Shown: positions 13,608-21,031 of the stretch, one piece after another
Layout of the letters: the number at the start of each line of letters is the position of its first letter
Position numbering within the stretch: the first letter of the stretch is position 1
IMG/VR virus record: IMGVR_UViG_3300009134_000006
Location: 1 to 43,353 of that record
From: a virus
Direction: 5' to 3' (one strand)
DNA: 43,353 nt
Made by a program: the position numbers and the translations under genes
The notes under the pieces: generated by a model
Database searches by the model: none
Seen by the model: the letters and a program-made list of their open reading frames with translations, nothing else
Told to the model about the DNA's origin: nothing

Positions 13608-14509
13608 ATTACCCGAATAAAATTTTTGATTCAAAAGGTTTGAAGCAGGTTGCCCAGGCGTGTGCAAGGGCAGTAAATCATCAAGGATCGATTACTGCGA
13701 TTATTGGTGAGGTGGGTGTTGGCAAGAGTGTGGCTGTGTATGATGCCCTTGGTCGCATAGAATCAAAAGGCGTTTATGTAGTATGGGCAAAACAGCCAGA
13801 AAAGGAAAGGTTACGTATTGGCGGCATTATGGCGGCAATGATTAGATTTTTTGGAGAGGATCCACGCAGGGACATGGAGGCAAGAACCGAGCAGTTACGA
13901 AGGTTGTTGGGCATGAAAAGTAAGGATCACCGAATTGTCTTGGTAATTGATGAGGCGCATGCTTTGCATCGTAATACAATGAGGGCTTTGAAACGATTGC
14001 TTGAGCTGGGGTTTGGCAGAAGAATGGGGTTGTTTTCAATTGTGATGATCTGCCAGCCGGAGATTTACGGTAAGTTGCGGACTGTGCCGGAGATAGCATT
14101 GCGTACAAGAAAGGTTGAAATGAAAAGATTGACTGATGCGGAAGCAAAGGGTTTCGTAACCTGGGTGGCAGGGTGGGAAGGCGTAAAGGTTGAAACTCAA
14201 GCTCAAGAGATTATTGGGCAGAGATTGCATAATCCGCTGCGGATTGCATCGCTTGTAGCATTGATGGCAGAGTGGTGTGATAATCTCGGTGAGACGAAAA
14301 TTACAAAAGCAATGTGTCATAGAGTATGGGCAAATGATATGAAATCGCAGATGGAGAGATATGGTATATCCCAAAAGGATATAGCAGAGAGATTGGGTAA
14401 ATCAAAGACTACAGTGAACATGGCATTACAGGGTAAGTACCGAGGCAAGATTGATGAGGAGAGGCTTAATGAGGCATTGTCGGGATTGGTAGCAGAAAGG
14501 GTGAGATGA
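13595..14509 (+). CDS. B: AAA+ target-selection ATPase (MuB/TniB-like)
   Basis: The protein has 304 residues with Walker A GEVGVGKS (38-45), Walker B VLVIDEAH (115-122) and a sensor-like segment near MICQP. MuB-type ATPases coat target DNA, stimulate the transposase and give target immunity. A clear HTH (YGISQKDIAERLGKSKTTVNMAL, 256-278) lies at the C-terminus, whereas the HTH of Mu B is N-terminal, so the domain order is rearranged. Translation is probably coupled to the transposase by the 13-base overlap. Confidence 0.92.
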   Translation: MFRVNYPNKIFDSKGLKQVAQACARAVNHQGSITAIIGEVGVGKSVAVYDALGRIESKGVYVVWAKQPEKERLRIGGIMAAMIRFFGEDPRRDMEARTEQLRRLLGMKSKDHRIVLVIDEAHALHRNTMRALKRLLELGFGRRMGLFSIVMICQPEIYGKLRTVPEIALRTRKVEMKRLTDAEAKGFVTWVAGWEGVKVETQAQEIIGQRLHNPLRIASLVALMAEWCDNLGETKITKAMCHRVWANDMKSQMERYGISQKDIAERLGKSKTTVNMALQGKYRGKIDEERLNEALSGLVAERVR

Positions 14510-14512
14510 TAA

Positions 14513-14983
14513 ATGTGTAAATGGGGGACAACCAGAAATGTATTAGTGAAGATTCCTGAGGATTTGTCCTGTACAGGATATGCGCGGATGAAACATGAGG
14601 CAATTGATGCATGTATAGCTCCAATTGTAGAAGCGCTACAAAGAGGATGCATTGATATGCGCGGTTCGTGCTGTGGCCACGGTAAAGGTGTTGGGGATAT
14701 TCATTTGCAGGATGGTAGAGTTCTTATAATCGCCGATTATAAACAGTTTCTCAAACATCGTGAACAAATTAATGAACTTTTATTACTTCGAAAAAATCTA
14801 TCAGGAGGAATGGTGAAGAAACAATCGACTCCATTACATCAAGAGATAGATAAGTTGAAGAAAGAGAATCAGGAGATCAGAGATAAAGCAGCAGCACTCT
14901 TACATCTTCCTTTTAGCGCGACTGAAGCGTTTGAGAAAGCAAGAAAAGAGTTGTTAGAAATTATTTGTAAAAAGGAGAATTGA
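14513..14983 (+). CDS. phage protein with Cys/His motif and coiled coil, unknown
   Basis: The 156-residue protein has an N-terminal domain with SCCGHGKGVGDIHLQDGRVLII (about 52-73), a Cys/His/Gly motif seen in many small phage proteins of unknown role, plus C2 and C20. The second half is helical with a coiled coil (HQEIDKLKKENQEIRDKA). It ends by overlapping the start region of the transglycosylase gene. Confidence 0.6.
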   Translation: MCKWGTTRNVLVKIPEDLSCTGYARMKHEAIDACIAPIVEALQRGCIDMRGSCCGHGKGVGDIHLQDGRVLIIADYKQFLKHREQINELLLLRKNLSGGMVKKQSTPLHQEIDKLKKENQEIRDKAAALLHLPFSATEAFEKARKELLEIICKKEN

Positions 14984-15006
14984 TGAGACGGCGAGGAGGT
15001 GAAAAA

Positions 15007-15633
15007 ATGATGAATAAAATATTATCAGCAGTTAATATTATTTTTTTGGTGGTTTGTGTAGTATATTTTTGCTGGCGGGTAGGAGAATTGGATCAGAATT
15101 TTCAAAAGGAAATGCATGAGGTAGGTTTGTTGATATCCAAGTACGAGGCGAAGGCGCAGTTCATTAATAAGTATTTACCGACGGTTGAGAAGTATACAAA
15201 GTCAGGGATTATAGCAAAGAGGATTCTGGCGGCAGTTTATGAGAATAGTTTATGGTGTCAACTGGATCCGGAATTGATTCTCGCTGTGATCACAGTAGAA
15301 TCACAATTTAACCCGCGAGCAAAAAGTAATGTTGGTGCGATTGGGTTGATGCAGGTAATGCCATTGACCGGGATGTATGTGGGCAGGAGCCTGGGTATAT
15401 ATATTAATAGTGATGAAGATTTGTTTGAGATTGAAACGAATATTCAAATCGGGTGTGTGTTCTTGAAGGACTGTATCTGGAAACACGGCGAATTCAATGG
15501 CAAAGGATTTTATTATGCGGGCAGGTATGCAAAACATTATCAGGAATATAATGATAAGATTGCAGCGGCAAGGGTTATATGGGAAACGGAGATTCGGAGA
15601 AACGGTGAAACGGCGAATAAGGAGGAGTTATGA
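15007..15633 (+). CDS. membrane-anchored lytic transglycosylase (SLT domain)
   Basis: The protein has about 208 residues. An N-terminal membrane anchor (ILSAVNIIFLVVCVVYFCW, 5-23) precedes a soluble SLT-type domain with catalytic Glu98 in TVESQFNP and GLMQVMP (113-119). It would cut glycan strands in the periplasm at lysis. ATG 15007 was chosen for its GGAGGT at 14995-15000; ATG 14983, coupled to the previous stop, is possible and adds eight residues. In Mu-like phages an endolysin or transglycosylase commonly sits in the middle region, as here. Confidence 0.9.
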   Translation: MMNKILSAVNIIFLVVCVVYFCWRVGELDQNFQKEMHEVGLLISKYEAKAQFINKYLPTVEKYTKSGIIAKRILAAVYENSLWCQLDPELILAVITVESQFNPRAKSNVGAIGLMQVMPLTGMYVGRSLGIYINSDEDLFEIETNIQIGCVFLKDCIWKHGEFNGKGFYYAGRYAKHYQEYNDKIAAARVIWETEIRRNGETANKEEL

Positions 15634-15974
15634 AGAATGAATCGAAATCTCCAAAAACTATTGAGATGGAGAAGATGTTGTGGGAATTTATTTCAGGAAG
15701 TTCACAGCCGGTCAAAGCAAAAATACTTGCCCAGAGATTAAGTACAAGCATACGAATGGTACGTAGATTGATAAGGGATCTTATTGCCCAGGGGCATTTG
15801 ATTGCCTCGAGCATGGAGGCACCTTATGGATATTTTGTGCCGAAAACTGAAGAAGAAAAACGGCATTATAGAAATCAATTATTATCGAGAATCAAACACG
15901 TTCTTGGACGACTCAAGGATTTTGATAAAGCTACGGCCGAGAAGATAGAGCAAATATTATTGATAGAGAAATGA
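15630..15974 (+). CDS. winged-helix DNA-binding protein
   Basis: The 114-residue protein has a winged HTH (VKAKILAQRLSTSIRMVRRLIRDLIAQGHLI, about 28-58) with a wing (ASSMEAPYGYFVP) and a helical tail. This looks like the small wHTH regulators often found in prophages. It overlaps both neighbours by four bases. It is a candidate for early-to-late control. Confidence 0.7.
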   Translation: MKNESKSPKTIEMEKMLWEFISGSSQPVKAKILAQRLSTSIRMVRRLIRDLIAQGHLIASSMEAPYGYFVPKTEEEKRHYRNQLLSRIKHVLGRLKDFDKATAEKIEQILLIEK

Positions 15975-16462
15975 ATATTAGCAAACCACAGATGAAAAAG
16001 ATTTATGCTACAGCAAGACAGATTGGTTGGTCTAATGAGATGTTACACTTTTTTTTGAGAAGTCAGACAGGCAAAGAACATATATCAAATCTCACAAAAC
16101 GTGAGGCAATGGTTTTTATTGATGAGTTGATGAAAGCCCTGGGACAGGATAGTGGATATCGGGCAGATAAAAAAGTCAATGCTATGCTGCGTGCTGAGGG
16201 AATGATTGTAGGATGTTCGCCGGCACAGTGTGATAGAATCGGTTATTTAATGAATGATGCGGGCTGGACACAAGGAAGATTAGAGGGCTACCTGGAACAG
16301 TTTGGCGCAAAGAGATTAGAAGATTTGACTGAAACCCTGGCGAGTAATTTGATGGAGTATTTGAAGTCAGAGATACGGAGAAATGAGATTGCCACGGCGA
16401 CTGCGTCGCCTCGCAATGACACAAAGGAGGATAATAATGGTGGAGTACATGACCCTTGGTGA
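15971..16462 (+). CDS. Mu gp16-like protein (DUF1018) with internal duplication
   Basis: The protein has 163 residues. Residues 5-57 (KPQMKKIYATARQIGW...) and about 83-135 (PAQCDRIGYLMNDAGW...) resemble each other, each with a helix-turn pattern ending LMEYL/FIDEL, so the domain is duplicated. DUF1018 proteins are a hallmark of Mu-like phages, with no known activity. The last 20 or so residues come from a palindromic repeat at 16388-16417 and probably replace or extend the native C-terminus. Confidence 0.8.
   Translation: MNISKPQMKKIYATARQIGWSNEMLHFFLRSQTGKEHISNLTKREAMVFIDELMKALGQDSGYRADKKVNAMLRAEGMIVGCSPAQCDRIGYLMNDAGWTQGRLEGYLEQFGAKRLEDLTETLASNLMEYLKSEIRRNEIATATASPRNDTKEDNNGGVHDPW
16388..16417. 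repeat. REP-like palindromic element inside a gene end
   Basis: ATTGC(16388-16392)...GCAAT(16413-16417) encloses GGCGAC(16396-16401)-TGC-GTCGCC(16405-16410). The nested hairpin is far more GC-rich than its surroundings. Elements of this form (GATTGCCACGG...CTCGCAATGAC) are common dispersed palindromes in several environmental bacterial genomes, recalled from memory. It encodes IATATASPRN at the end of the gp16-like protein. Confidence 0.7.
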
Positions 16463-16712
16463 GGTGGCACGGGAATTTAATGTTGCCAAAAGTACTATTT
16501 TGCACTGGGTTAAAAAAGGGTTGCTTTATTCTATTGAATCGATTGATGTAGTACAGAAAAGGCGAATGATATTTTTCTCAGTTAGAGATGTGAATTTTTT
16601 AAAAAAGGTGATTAAATCGGTGCCGCCGGATAAGAGACACGGACGCAGAATTATGGAGGAGTATCGGCACATGGTGGAAAAGGAATGGCGCAGAGCGAAA
16701 GGCGTAGAGTGA
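16437..16712 (+). CDS. MerR-like HTH protein
   Basis: The 91-residue protein has an N-terminal MerR/excisionase-type HTH (TLGEVAREFNVAKSTILHWVKKGLL, 6-30) followed by a basic helical tail. GGAGG lies 6 bases before ATG 16437; longer in-frame starts would read through the palindromic repeat. It might bind phage ends or a middle promoter. It overlaps the MuF-like gene start as TGATG. Confidence 0.75.
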   Translation: MVEYMTLGEVAREFNVAKSTILHWVKKGLLYSIESIDVVQKRRMIFFSVRDVNFLKKVIKSVPPDKRHGRRIMEEYRHMVEKEWRRAKGVE

Positions 16713-17512
16713 TGGATATTGATTTTGCGAATAAGGAAAGCTTTAAGAATATACAGCGGGTTCTGGGCGCGGTGAAAGGGAAGTTGTTGCAGAAGATCAG
16801 TCAGATGCCAACGAGTGAAGTTTATAGATTGAAATGGATGCGAGGGATGGTAAAAGAAATCGATGCATTGGTTGATGGCGAAAAGACCCGACTTCCTGAT
16901 AGAACATTAAAAGTCAAATTAAGACCCCTGGCAGAGAGATTGGTAGATAAGATTCCCTTGATACAGGTTTTTAAATCCGGGGTAAAAGAAGGGGCTGAGC
17001 AGGTTGGGATTTATCGCAAGTTTCCTTTGCTCGATAAAAAAGCGATTGCGTTTTTGCAGGATTATAATTTTGAGTTGATCACAGACGTTACCGAGACGAT
17101 GCGGAATAAGATTAAATCACAGATTCGGCTCGGTATTATCAATGGTGAAGGTGTGCCAAAGATTGCGAAGAGATTGGTTGGCAGGGGATTGCCTAAAGGC
17201 GCAATGGAAACGGCAAGCCAGCGGGCGCGGGTAATTGTGCGAACTGAATTGGCGCGTGCTCATACTGAAGGACGGATGTATTATTACCGGGGAGTCGGAG
17301 TTAAAAAGGTTAAGATCATTGGTAAGGGTACTGATTGCCCGATTTGCGGTCCATATATTGGTCAGACTTTTAATATTGATGAGGCTCCGCATATACCATT
17401 CCATCCGAATTGCACGTGCGATGTAGTAGCGGTAATTGTAGTGGGCAAGGAGATGATCATAATCGGCAGTGAGATGTGGAAGCGGGATTGGGCGCCAAGG
17501 GTGGCTACATGA
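16712..17512 (+). CDS. MuF-like head morphogenesis protein
   Basis: In this 266-residue protein the C-terminal domain has the MuF pattern: RTELARAHTEGRMYYY, then CPICGPYIGQTF, then HPNCTCDVV, a Cys/His metal-binding arrangement. MuF proteins are minor capsid components ejected or used in DNA packaging. In Mu the F gene follows terminase and portal; here it comes about 2.3 kb before the terminase genes, ahead of a transcription terminator. ATG 16712 is preferred over 16685. Confidence 0.82.
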   Translation: MDIDFANKESFKNIQRVLGAVKGKLLQKISQMPTSEVYRLKWMRGMVKEIDALVDGEKTRLPDRTLKVKLRPLAERLVDKIPLIQVFKSGVKEGAEQVGIYRKFPLLDKKAIAFLQDYNFELITDVTETMRNKIKSQIRLGIINGEGVPKIAKRLVGRGLPKGAMETASQRARVIVRTELARAHTEGRMYYYRGVGVKKVKIIGKGTDCPICGPYIGQTFNIDEAPHIPFHPNCTCDVVAVIVVGKEMIIIGSEMWKRDWAPRVAT

Positions 17513-17757
17513 CAGGTGAAAATTTAAAAGGTAAAAGTAAAAATGAAAAGAAGAAAGAGCTTGACAATTCTAAAACTATCGTTATTATTATACAAGATGC
17601 GAAGGATGAGTATAGGATGGAACTACGAAGGAAATATTCAGGGAAAATTTTACTCACCTTCCAAAACGGTATTTTCCAGGGCGGGAAGAAGGAGGATCCT
17701 TTTTTATCCAGGGAAATACCAAAAAATCGTTCTTTGAAAAACAGAGCCGACGAATAG
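17509..17757 (+). CDS. small charged protein after MuF, unknown
   Basis: ATG 17509 overlaps the MuF stop as ATGA. The 82-residue product is Lys/Glu-rich with one strand (KTIVIIIQD) and a short motif ILLTFQNGIFQGG. A second frame (17543-17737) is also open but lacks a ribosome site. It is the last gene before the terminators. Confidence 0.45.
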   Translation: MTGENLKGKSKNEKKKELDNSKTIVIIIQDAKDEYRMELRRKYSGKILLTFQNGIFQGGKKEDPFLSREIPKNRSLKNRADE

Positions 17758-17771
17758 TCGGTTATAAATAG

Positions 17772-17796
17772 CCCGCCCCTTTAATAAAGGGGCGGG
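17772..17796. terminator. GC-rich hairpin after the early block
   Basis: CCCGCCCCTT and AAGGGGCGGG form a perfect 10-bp stem with a five-base loop. No T-run follows, so alone it may pause polymerase or protect RNA ends. A third weak inverted repeat (AAATCTTC/GAAGATTT, 17803-17835) lies between it and the next hairpin. Confidence 0.6.
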
Positions 17797-17857
17797 ACAC
17801 TCAAATCTTCAACCAAATTAAAATTTGGGAAGATTTGGTGGGGTGCCTGAGAAAGTG

Positions 17858-17893
17858 AGCCCCGATCCGATTTATCGGATTGGGGCTTTTTTA
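17858..17893 (+). terminator. rho-independent terminator
   Basis: AGCCCC-ATCCGAT pairs with ATCGGAT-GGGGCT (one G-T pair) and is followed by a run of six T. It separates the early/middle genes from the late genes, so the late genes need their own promoter or antitermination. No clear sigma70 promoter is seen between it and 17918, consistent with an activator-dependent late promoter, although none was identified. Confidence 0.85.
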
Positions 17894-17917
17894 TTAAGAA
17901 TAAGCAAAGGAGGTCAC

Positions 17918-18136
17918 ATGAATAAGCTTGATTATGCCCAGGTTGAGGAACTCGTTCAACACACTGATTTGCTTCTGGATAATGCGAAAGCAAATCTTGA
18001 GGATATCAAAAGGGCAATAAAGGATCCATCATTTCTTAAATCAGCCATGAAACAAAGAGAGATGGTGTTAAGAAGGAAAATGAGTGAGATTCTACAAGGG
18101 CAGGCAGATTTAAGGGAAGTCATATCCCATAAGTAA
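17918..18136 (+). CDS. small helical protein, first gene after the terminator
   Basis: ATG 17918 follows AAAGGAGG. The 72-residue product is entirely helical (YAQVEELVQHTDLLLDNAKANLEDI), without membrane segments. It sits just before the lysis-type genes. No family is recognised. Confidence 0.6.
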   Translation: MNKLDYAQVEELVQHTDLLLDNAKANLEDIKRAIKDPSFLKSAMKQREMVLRRKMSEILQGQADLREVISHK

Positions 18137-18170
18137 ATAAGATTGTAATAAAAAATAAAAGAGGTGGATC

Positions 18171-18455
18171 ATGGTGGAAATTTTAGAGCTCATTAAGATT
18201 GTTGGTGCGCCGGTTGCGATTCTGAGTTGGTTGGTCTGGAAACTCTGGATAAAGAATGAGAGGAAAAGTAAAAAAATACATAGCATGTATGAAAGGCTGA
18301 TTGAAGAACAAAAGCGCGATGCACTAACCAATATGAGAATGATGCAGGCGCATCTCGAAGGCAAAGGAGATTCTATCGCTAAATCATATATTGAATTTTT
18401 AACCAAAGAGGCAGAGGAGTTAAAACAAGAGATTGAGGGGATGAAGAGGAAGTGA
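18171..18455 (+). CDS. small one-TM protein, holin or spanin candidate
   Basis: The 94-residue protein has a short N-terminal helix (IVGAPVAILSWLVWKLWI, about 9-26), then a basic-acidic coiled coil ending GMKRK. A single N-terminal TM plus coiled coil next to a cell-wall enzyme fits an inner-membrane spanin or a small holin. The family is not certain. Confidence 0.6.
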   Translation: MVEILELIKIVGAPVAILSWLVWKLWIKNERKSKKIHSMYERLIEEQKRDALTNMRMMQAHLEGKGDSIAKSYIEFLTKEAEELKQEIEGMKRK

Positions 18456-18456
18456 T

Positions 18457-19053
18457 ATGAAAACATGTTTTGGTTTGCATAGCATTACACCAATTATATT
18501 AAAGAAGGGTTATGTATTATTTTCTAACAAGAACGGGCATGATCTTAATATAGTGGGTATTCGCTCAAATGATATGTCATCCAATAAATTTAATGACTGG
18601 ATAACAGTTTTTTATTTATCCGGTCAAGTTTGGAATTTTTTCGTCTTTCCAGCTACAGCGGATCCAGGCACATTTTACAGACAAACTCCTTGCAATGTTA
18701 AAGGCACAGCGGTATTGAAACCAGGTCAATATCGTGGCGCTTATAAAATTGGATATCATAAGGGTTATAAAGCCTTACAACAACAAAAGCCAGTGACCGT
18801 ATACCGTGATGCAAACCGTGATAAAATCCTTGATACTTCCGGGATGAAAGAAGATACCGGGATGTTTGGGATTAACATCCATCACGCTAATGCTTATAAA
18901 GTATCTACGGAGGTTGGCAAATGGAGTGCAGGTTGTCAGGTGTTTCAAGACCCAGACCATTTTGCATTTTTCATGACATTATGTGAAAGGGCGCGTAAAA
19001 AATTCGGGAATTCGTTTACTTATACGCTCTTGCAGGAGGATGATTTACACTAA
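18457..19053 (+). CDS. L,D-transpeptidase-fold (YkuD-like) protein, endolysin candidate
   Basis: The 198-residue protein has INIHHANAY (H142/H143) and WSAGC (156-160) reproducing the H...S-x-G-C active-site layout of YkuD domains. No signal peptide is seen, so export would need the neighbouring membrane protein. Such proteins in phages are probably peptidoglycan hydrolases or remodelling enzymes. It lies between the one-TM gene and the terminase, a usual lysis site in Mu-like phages. Confidence 0.7.
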   Translation: MKTCFGLHSITPIILKKGYVLFSNKNGHDLNIVGIRSNDMSSNKFNDWITVFYLSGQVWNFFVFPATADPGTFYRQTPCNVKGTAVLKPGQYRGAYKIGYHKGYKALQQQKPVTVYRDANRDKILDTSGMKEDTGMFGINIHHANAYKVSTEVGKWSAGCQVFQDPDHFAFFMTLCERARKKFGNSFTYTLLQEDDLH

Positions 19054-19535
19054 TGAGTTACGCAATCGATGTTAAGGAAAAAGCTTTCCAGCTATACGTG
19101 CAGCATGCGAGTTTTGATGAGATCTCAGAGGAGACCGGTGTCAATAAAAAAACTTTGCTTCGATGGAAAAAGAATGAAGGCTGGGAACCACGACGTGCTA
19201 AGATCCTCGAGGAGATGCAGAAGAAAAGTGATGCAAAGCAGATTGAACTATTGGCAGAGCTACATGCAAAAACAGTTGAGCTGTGGCGGGAGACATGTGA
19301 TGAATTACAAGAGGTGTTGAGCTTTCGTACCAAAGAAGGCGGGGTTGCGGCATATATCCAGATGGCAAATCTTATTCTTAAATTGCAGCCGCCATCAAAG
19401 AAATTGAATATTGATGATGTCCTGTCAAAGGTTTTAAAAGTATTGTTTGACCATCCTAAAATCGGGATGGTCCTGGATAAGTATAAAGATGAGATTGTCG
19501 AGCAGATTAATAAGGAATTAAGCAGTGAGAACTAA
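19053..19535 (+). CDS. terminase small subunit
   Basis: The 160-residue protein has an N-terminal HTH (HASFDEISEETGVNKKTLLRWKKNEGW, 18-44) followed by helices, as in DUF1804/Mu gp27-type small terminases that recognise packaging sites. It lies immediately before and overlaps the large subunit. Confidence 0.85.
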   Translation: MSYAIDVKEKAFQLYVQHASFDEISEETGVNKKTLLRWKKNEGWEPRRAKILEEMQKKSDAKQIELLAELHAKTVELWRETCDELQEVLSFRTKEGGVAAYIQMANLILKLQPPSKKLNIDDVLSKVLKVLFDHPKIGMVLDKYKDEIVEQINKELSSEN

Positions 19536-21021
19536 GAAAAAAATAAGAAGGACAGCATTAGAAAAACTCAAAGAGGAATTGTTAAGACGTGATCGAATCG
19601 TCGAACAGTATAAAAATAAACCTCTCCCGTTTTTAAGAAAATTTGGCTACAGTTTCCCTGATAAACCCAGGCAATTTTTTGATGATATATATTCAGAAAA
19701 AGTAACAAGGGCAGTAATAAAAACATGCCGTGGTGGTGGTAAAACTATGCTTGCGGCAGGATTAGGACTTGCATTTTTCTTATTTAAGAAGTGGAATGTG
19801 GGAATTGTTGCGGGTAGTAAAGAACAGGGGTTGCGCAGCATTGAATATGTCCAGGACATCACAGGCGAACCTGAGATTGTTGATTATATTCCGGATGAAA
19901 CGAAAACCCTGGTTAAAGGCAGATGGGGCAACTGGATAAAAGCATCACCGGCATCGACCAAAGCAATCAGAGGATTGCATGCAAGAGGCAGGGGTATGCT
20001 CTTGATCATGGATGAAGAAGCAGAGATGGAAGAGAGGATTGTCCGCTCAGCATTGAAAATAGTCAAGGATGCCAAGCCAGCAATTATTATCAGGTTGTCA
20101 ACGTTCCATAAAGTAATGGGCACTTTTGCTGACCTGGTGGATAATCATAAAAAATACGGATACGAGATGTATGAATGGGATTCGTTCGATGTAGCAGAAA
20201 AATGCAAAGATAATTGTGAAGCGTGTTTAAAAGCATATTATGGCGCACGTGCGGATATCAAAAAACTGGAAAAGGATTTTTTGAATTATTGCCAGAAAAA
20301 AGCAAAGCTTGGCTGCGGATGGCTGAGTATTCCGGAGATCAGACAGGCATTTATCGAATCGCCAAAAGAGTGGTTTGAGGTTGAGGATATGGGCTGGAGA
20401 CCTTCGGGCGAAGGGTCGGTTCTACCCATCGATAAAGTTAAAAAGGCTTTTGATAATGATTGCATCGAGATCATACCTTCGGCTGATTCCTGGTTCGGCA
20501 TTGACTGGGGATTCAAAGGCATGACAGCAATCGAAAGTCTGCAGCGGGATGGCAAAGAAGTGCAGCTGATTGACAGCGAAGAATTTATTGAAGTCAATCT
20601 CCCCTTGATAATCGAATATTTAAAAGGTCAGAGCGAGATACTGAAGACTAAAAAGGTGTATGCGGATTCCTCTCATCCATTTGAAAACAGCCAGTTGAAG
20701 AGCGAGGGGTTTGACGTGGAAGAAGTTGCTTTTGTATCATATAAAGAAACCGGGGCAGGGTGGCTCAGGTATATATTTGAAAGAGAATTATTCAAGGCGC
20801 CCAGACATTTAGAAAAAGTTAGAAAGCAGCTGGTGAACTGGCGCAGAGATAAGAATGGTAAGATTGTGAAAAAAGATGATCACCATCCTGATGCTTTGCT
20901 TGCCGGCACCAAGCATCTGGAAGATGCCCAGGGTGGCATTATGAGAATTGGTCCCAATATTCTATCAAAGACCGGCAGCGGGTTTATGGAATTCTGGAAT
21001 AAATTGAGTCGAAGAGCATGA
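19525..21021 (+). CDS. terminase large subunit
   Basis: In this 498-residue protein the ATPase domain has a Walker A-like RGGGKT (69-74) and Walker B LLIMDE (159-164). The RNase H-like nuclease has D327 (GIDWG), D381 (YADSS) and D456 (HHPDALL). It packages phage DNA into proheads and cuts by headful, probably including flanking host DNA as in Mu. A GTG start overlaps the small subunit gene by 11 bases. Confidence 0.93.
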   Translation: MRTKKKIRRTALEKLKEELLRRDRIVEQYKNKPLPFLRKFGYSFPDKPRQFFDDIYSEKVTRAVIKTCRGGGKTMLAAGLGLAFFLFKKWNVGIVAGSKEQGLRSIEYVQDITGEPEIVDYIPDETKTLVKGRWGNWIKASPASTKAIRGLHARGRGMLLIMDEEAEMEERIVRSALKIVKDAKPAIIIRLSTFHKVMGTFADLVDNHKKYGYEMYEWDSFDVAEKCKDNCEACLKAYYGARADIKKLEKDFLNYCQKKAKLGCGWLSIPEIRQAFIESPKEWFEVEDMGWRPSGEGSVLPIDKVKKAFDNDCIEIIPSADSWFGIDWGFKGMTAIESLQRDGKEVQLIDSEEFIEVNLPLIIEYLKGQSEILKTKKVYADSSHPFENSQLKSEGFDVEEVAFVSYKETGAGWLRYIFERELFKAPRHLEKVRKQLVNWRRDKNGKIVKKDDHHPDALLAGTKHLEDAQGGIMRIGPNILSKTGSGFMEFWNKLSRRA

Positions 21022-21031
21022 GGAGCAATAT

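Noticed and set aside
17543-17737. Alternative plus-strand ORF (MKRRKSLTILKL...)
   Set aside because: It lies inside the ATGA-coupled ORF 17509-17757 in another frame and lacks a ribosome site. Kept only as a note.
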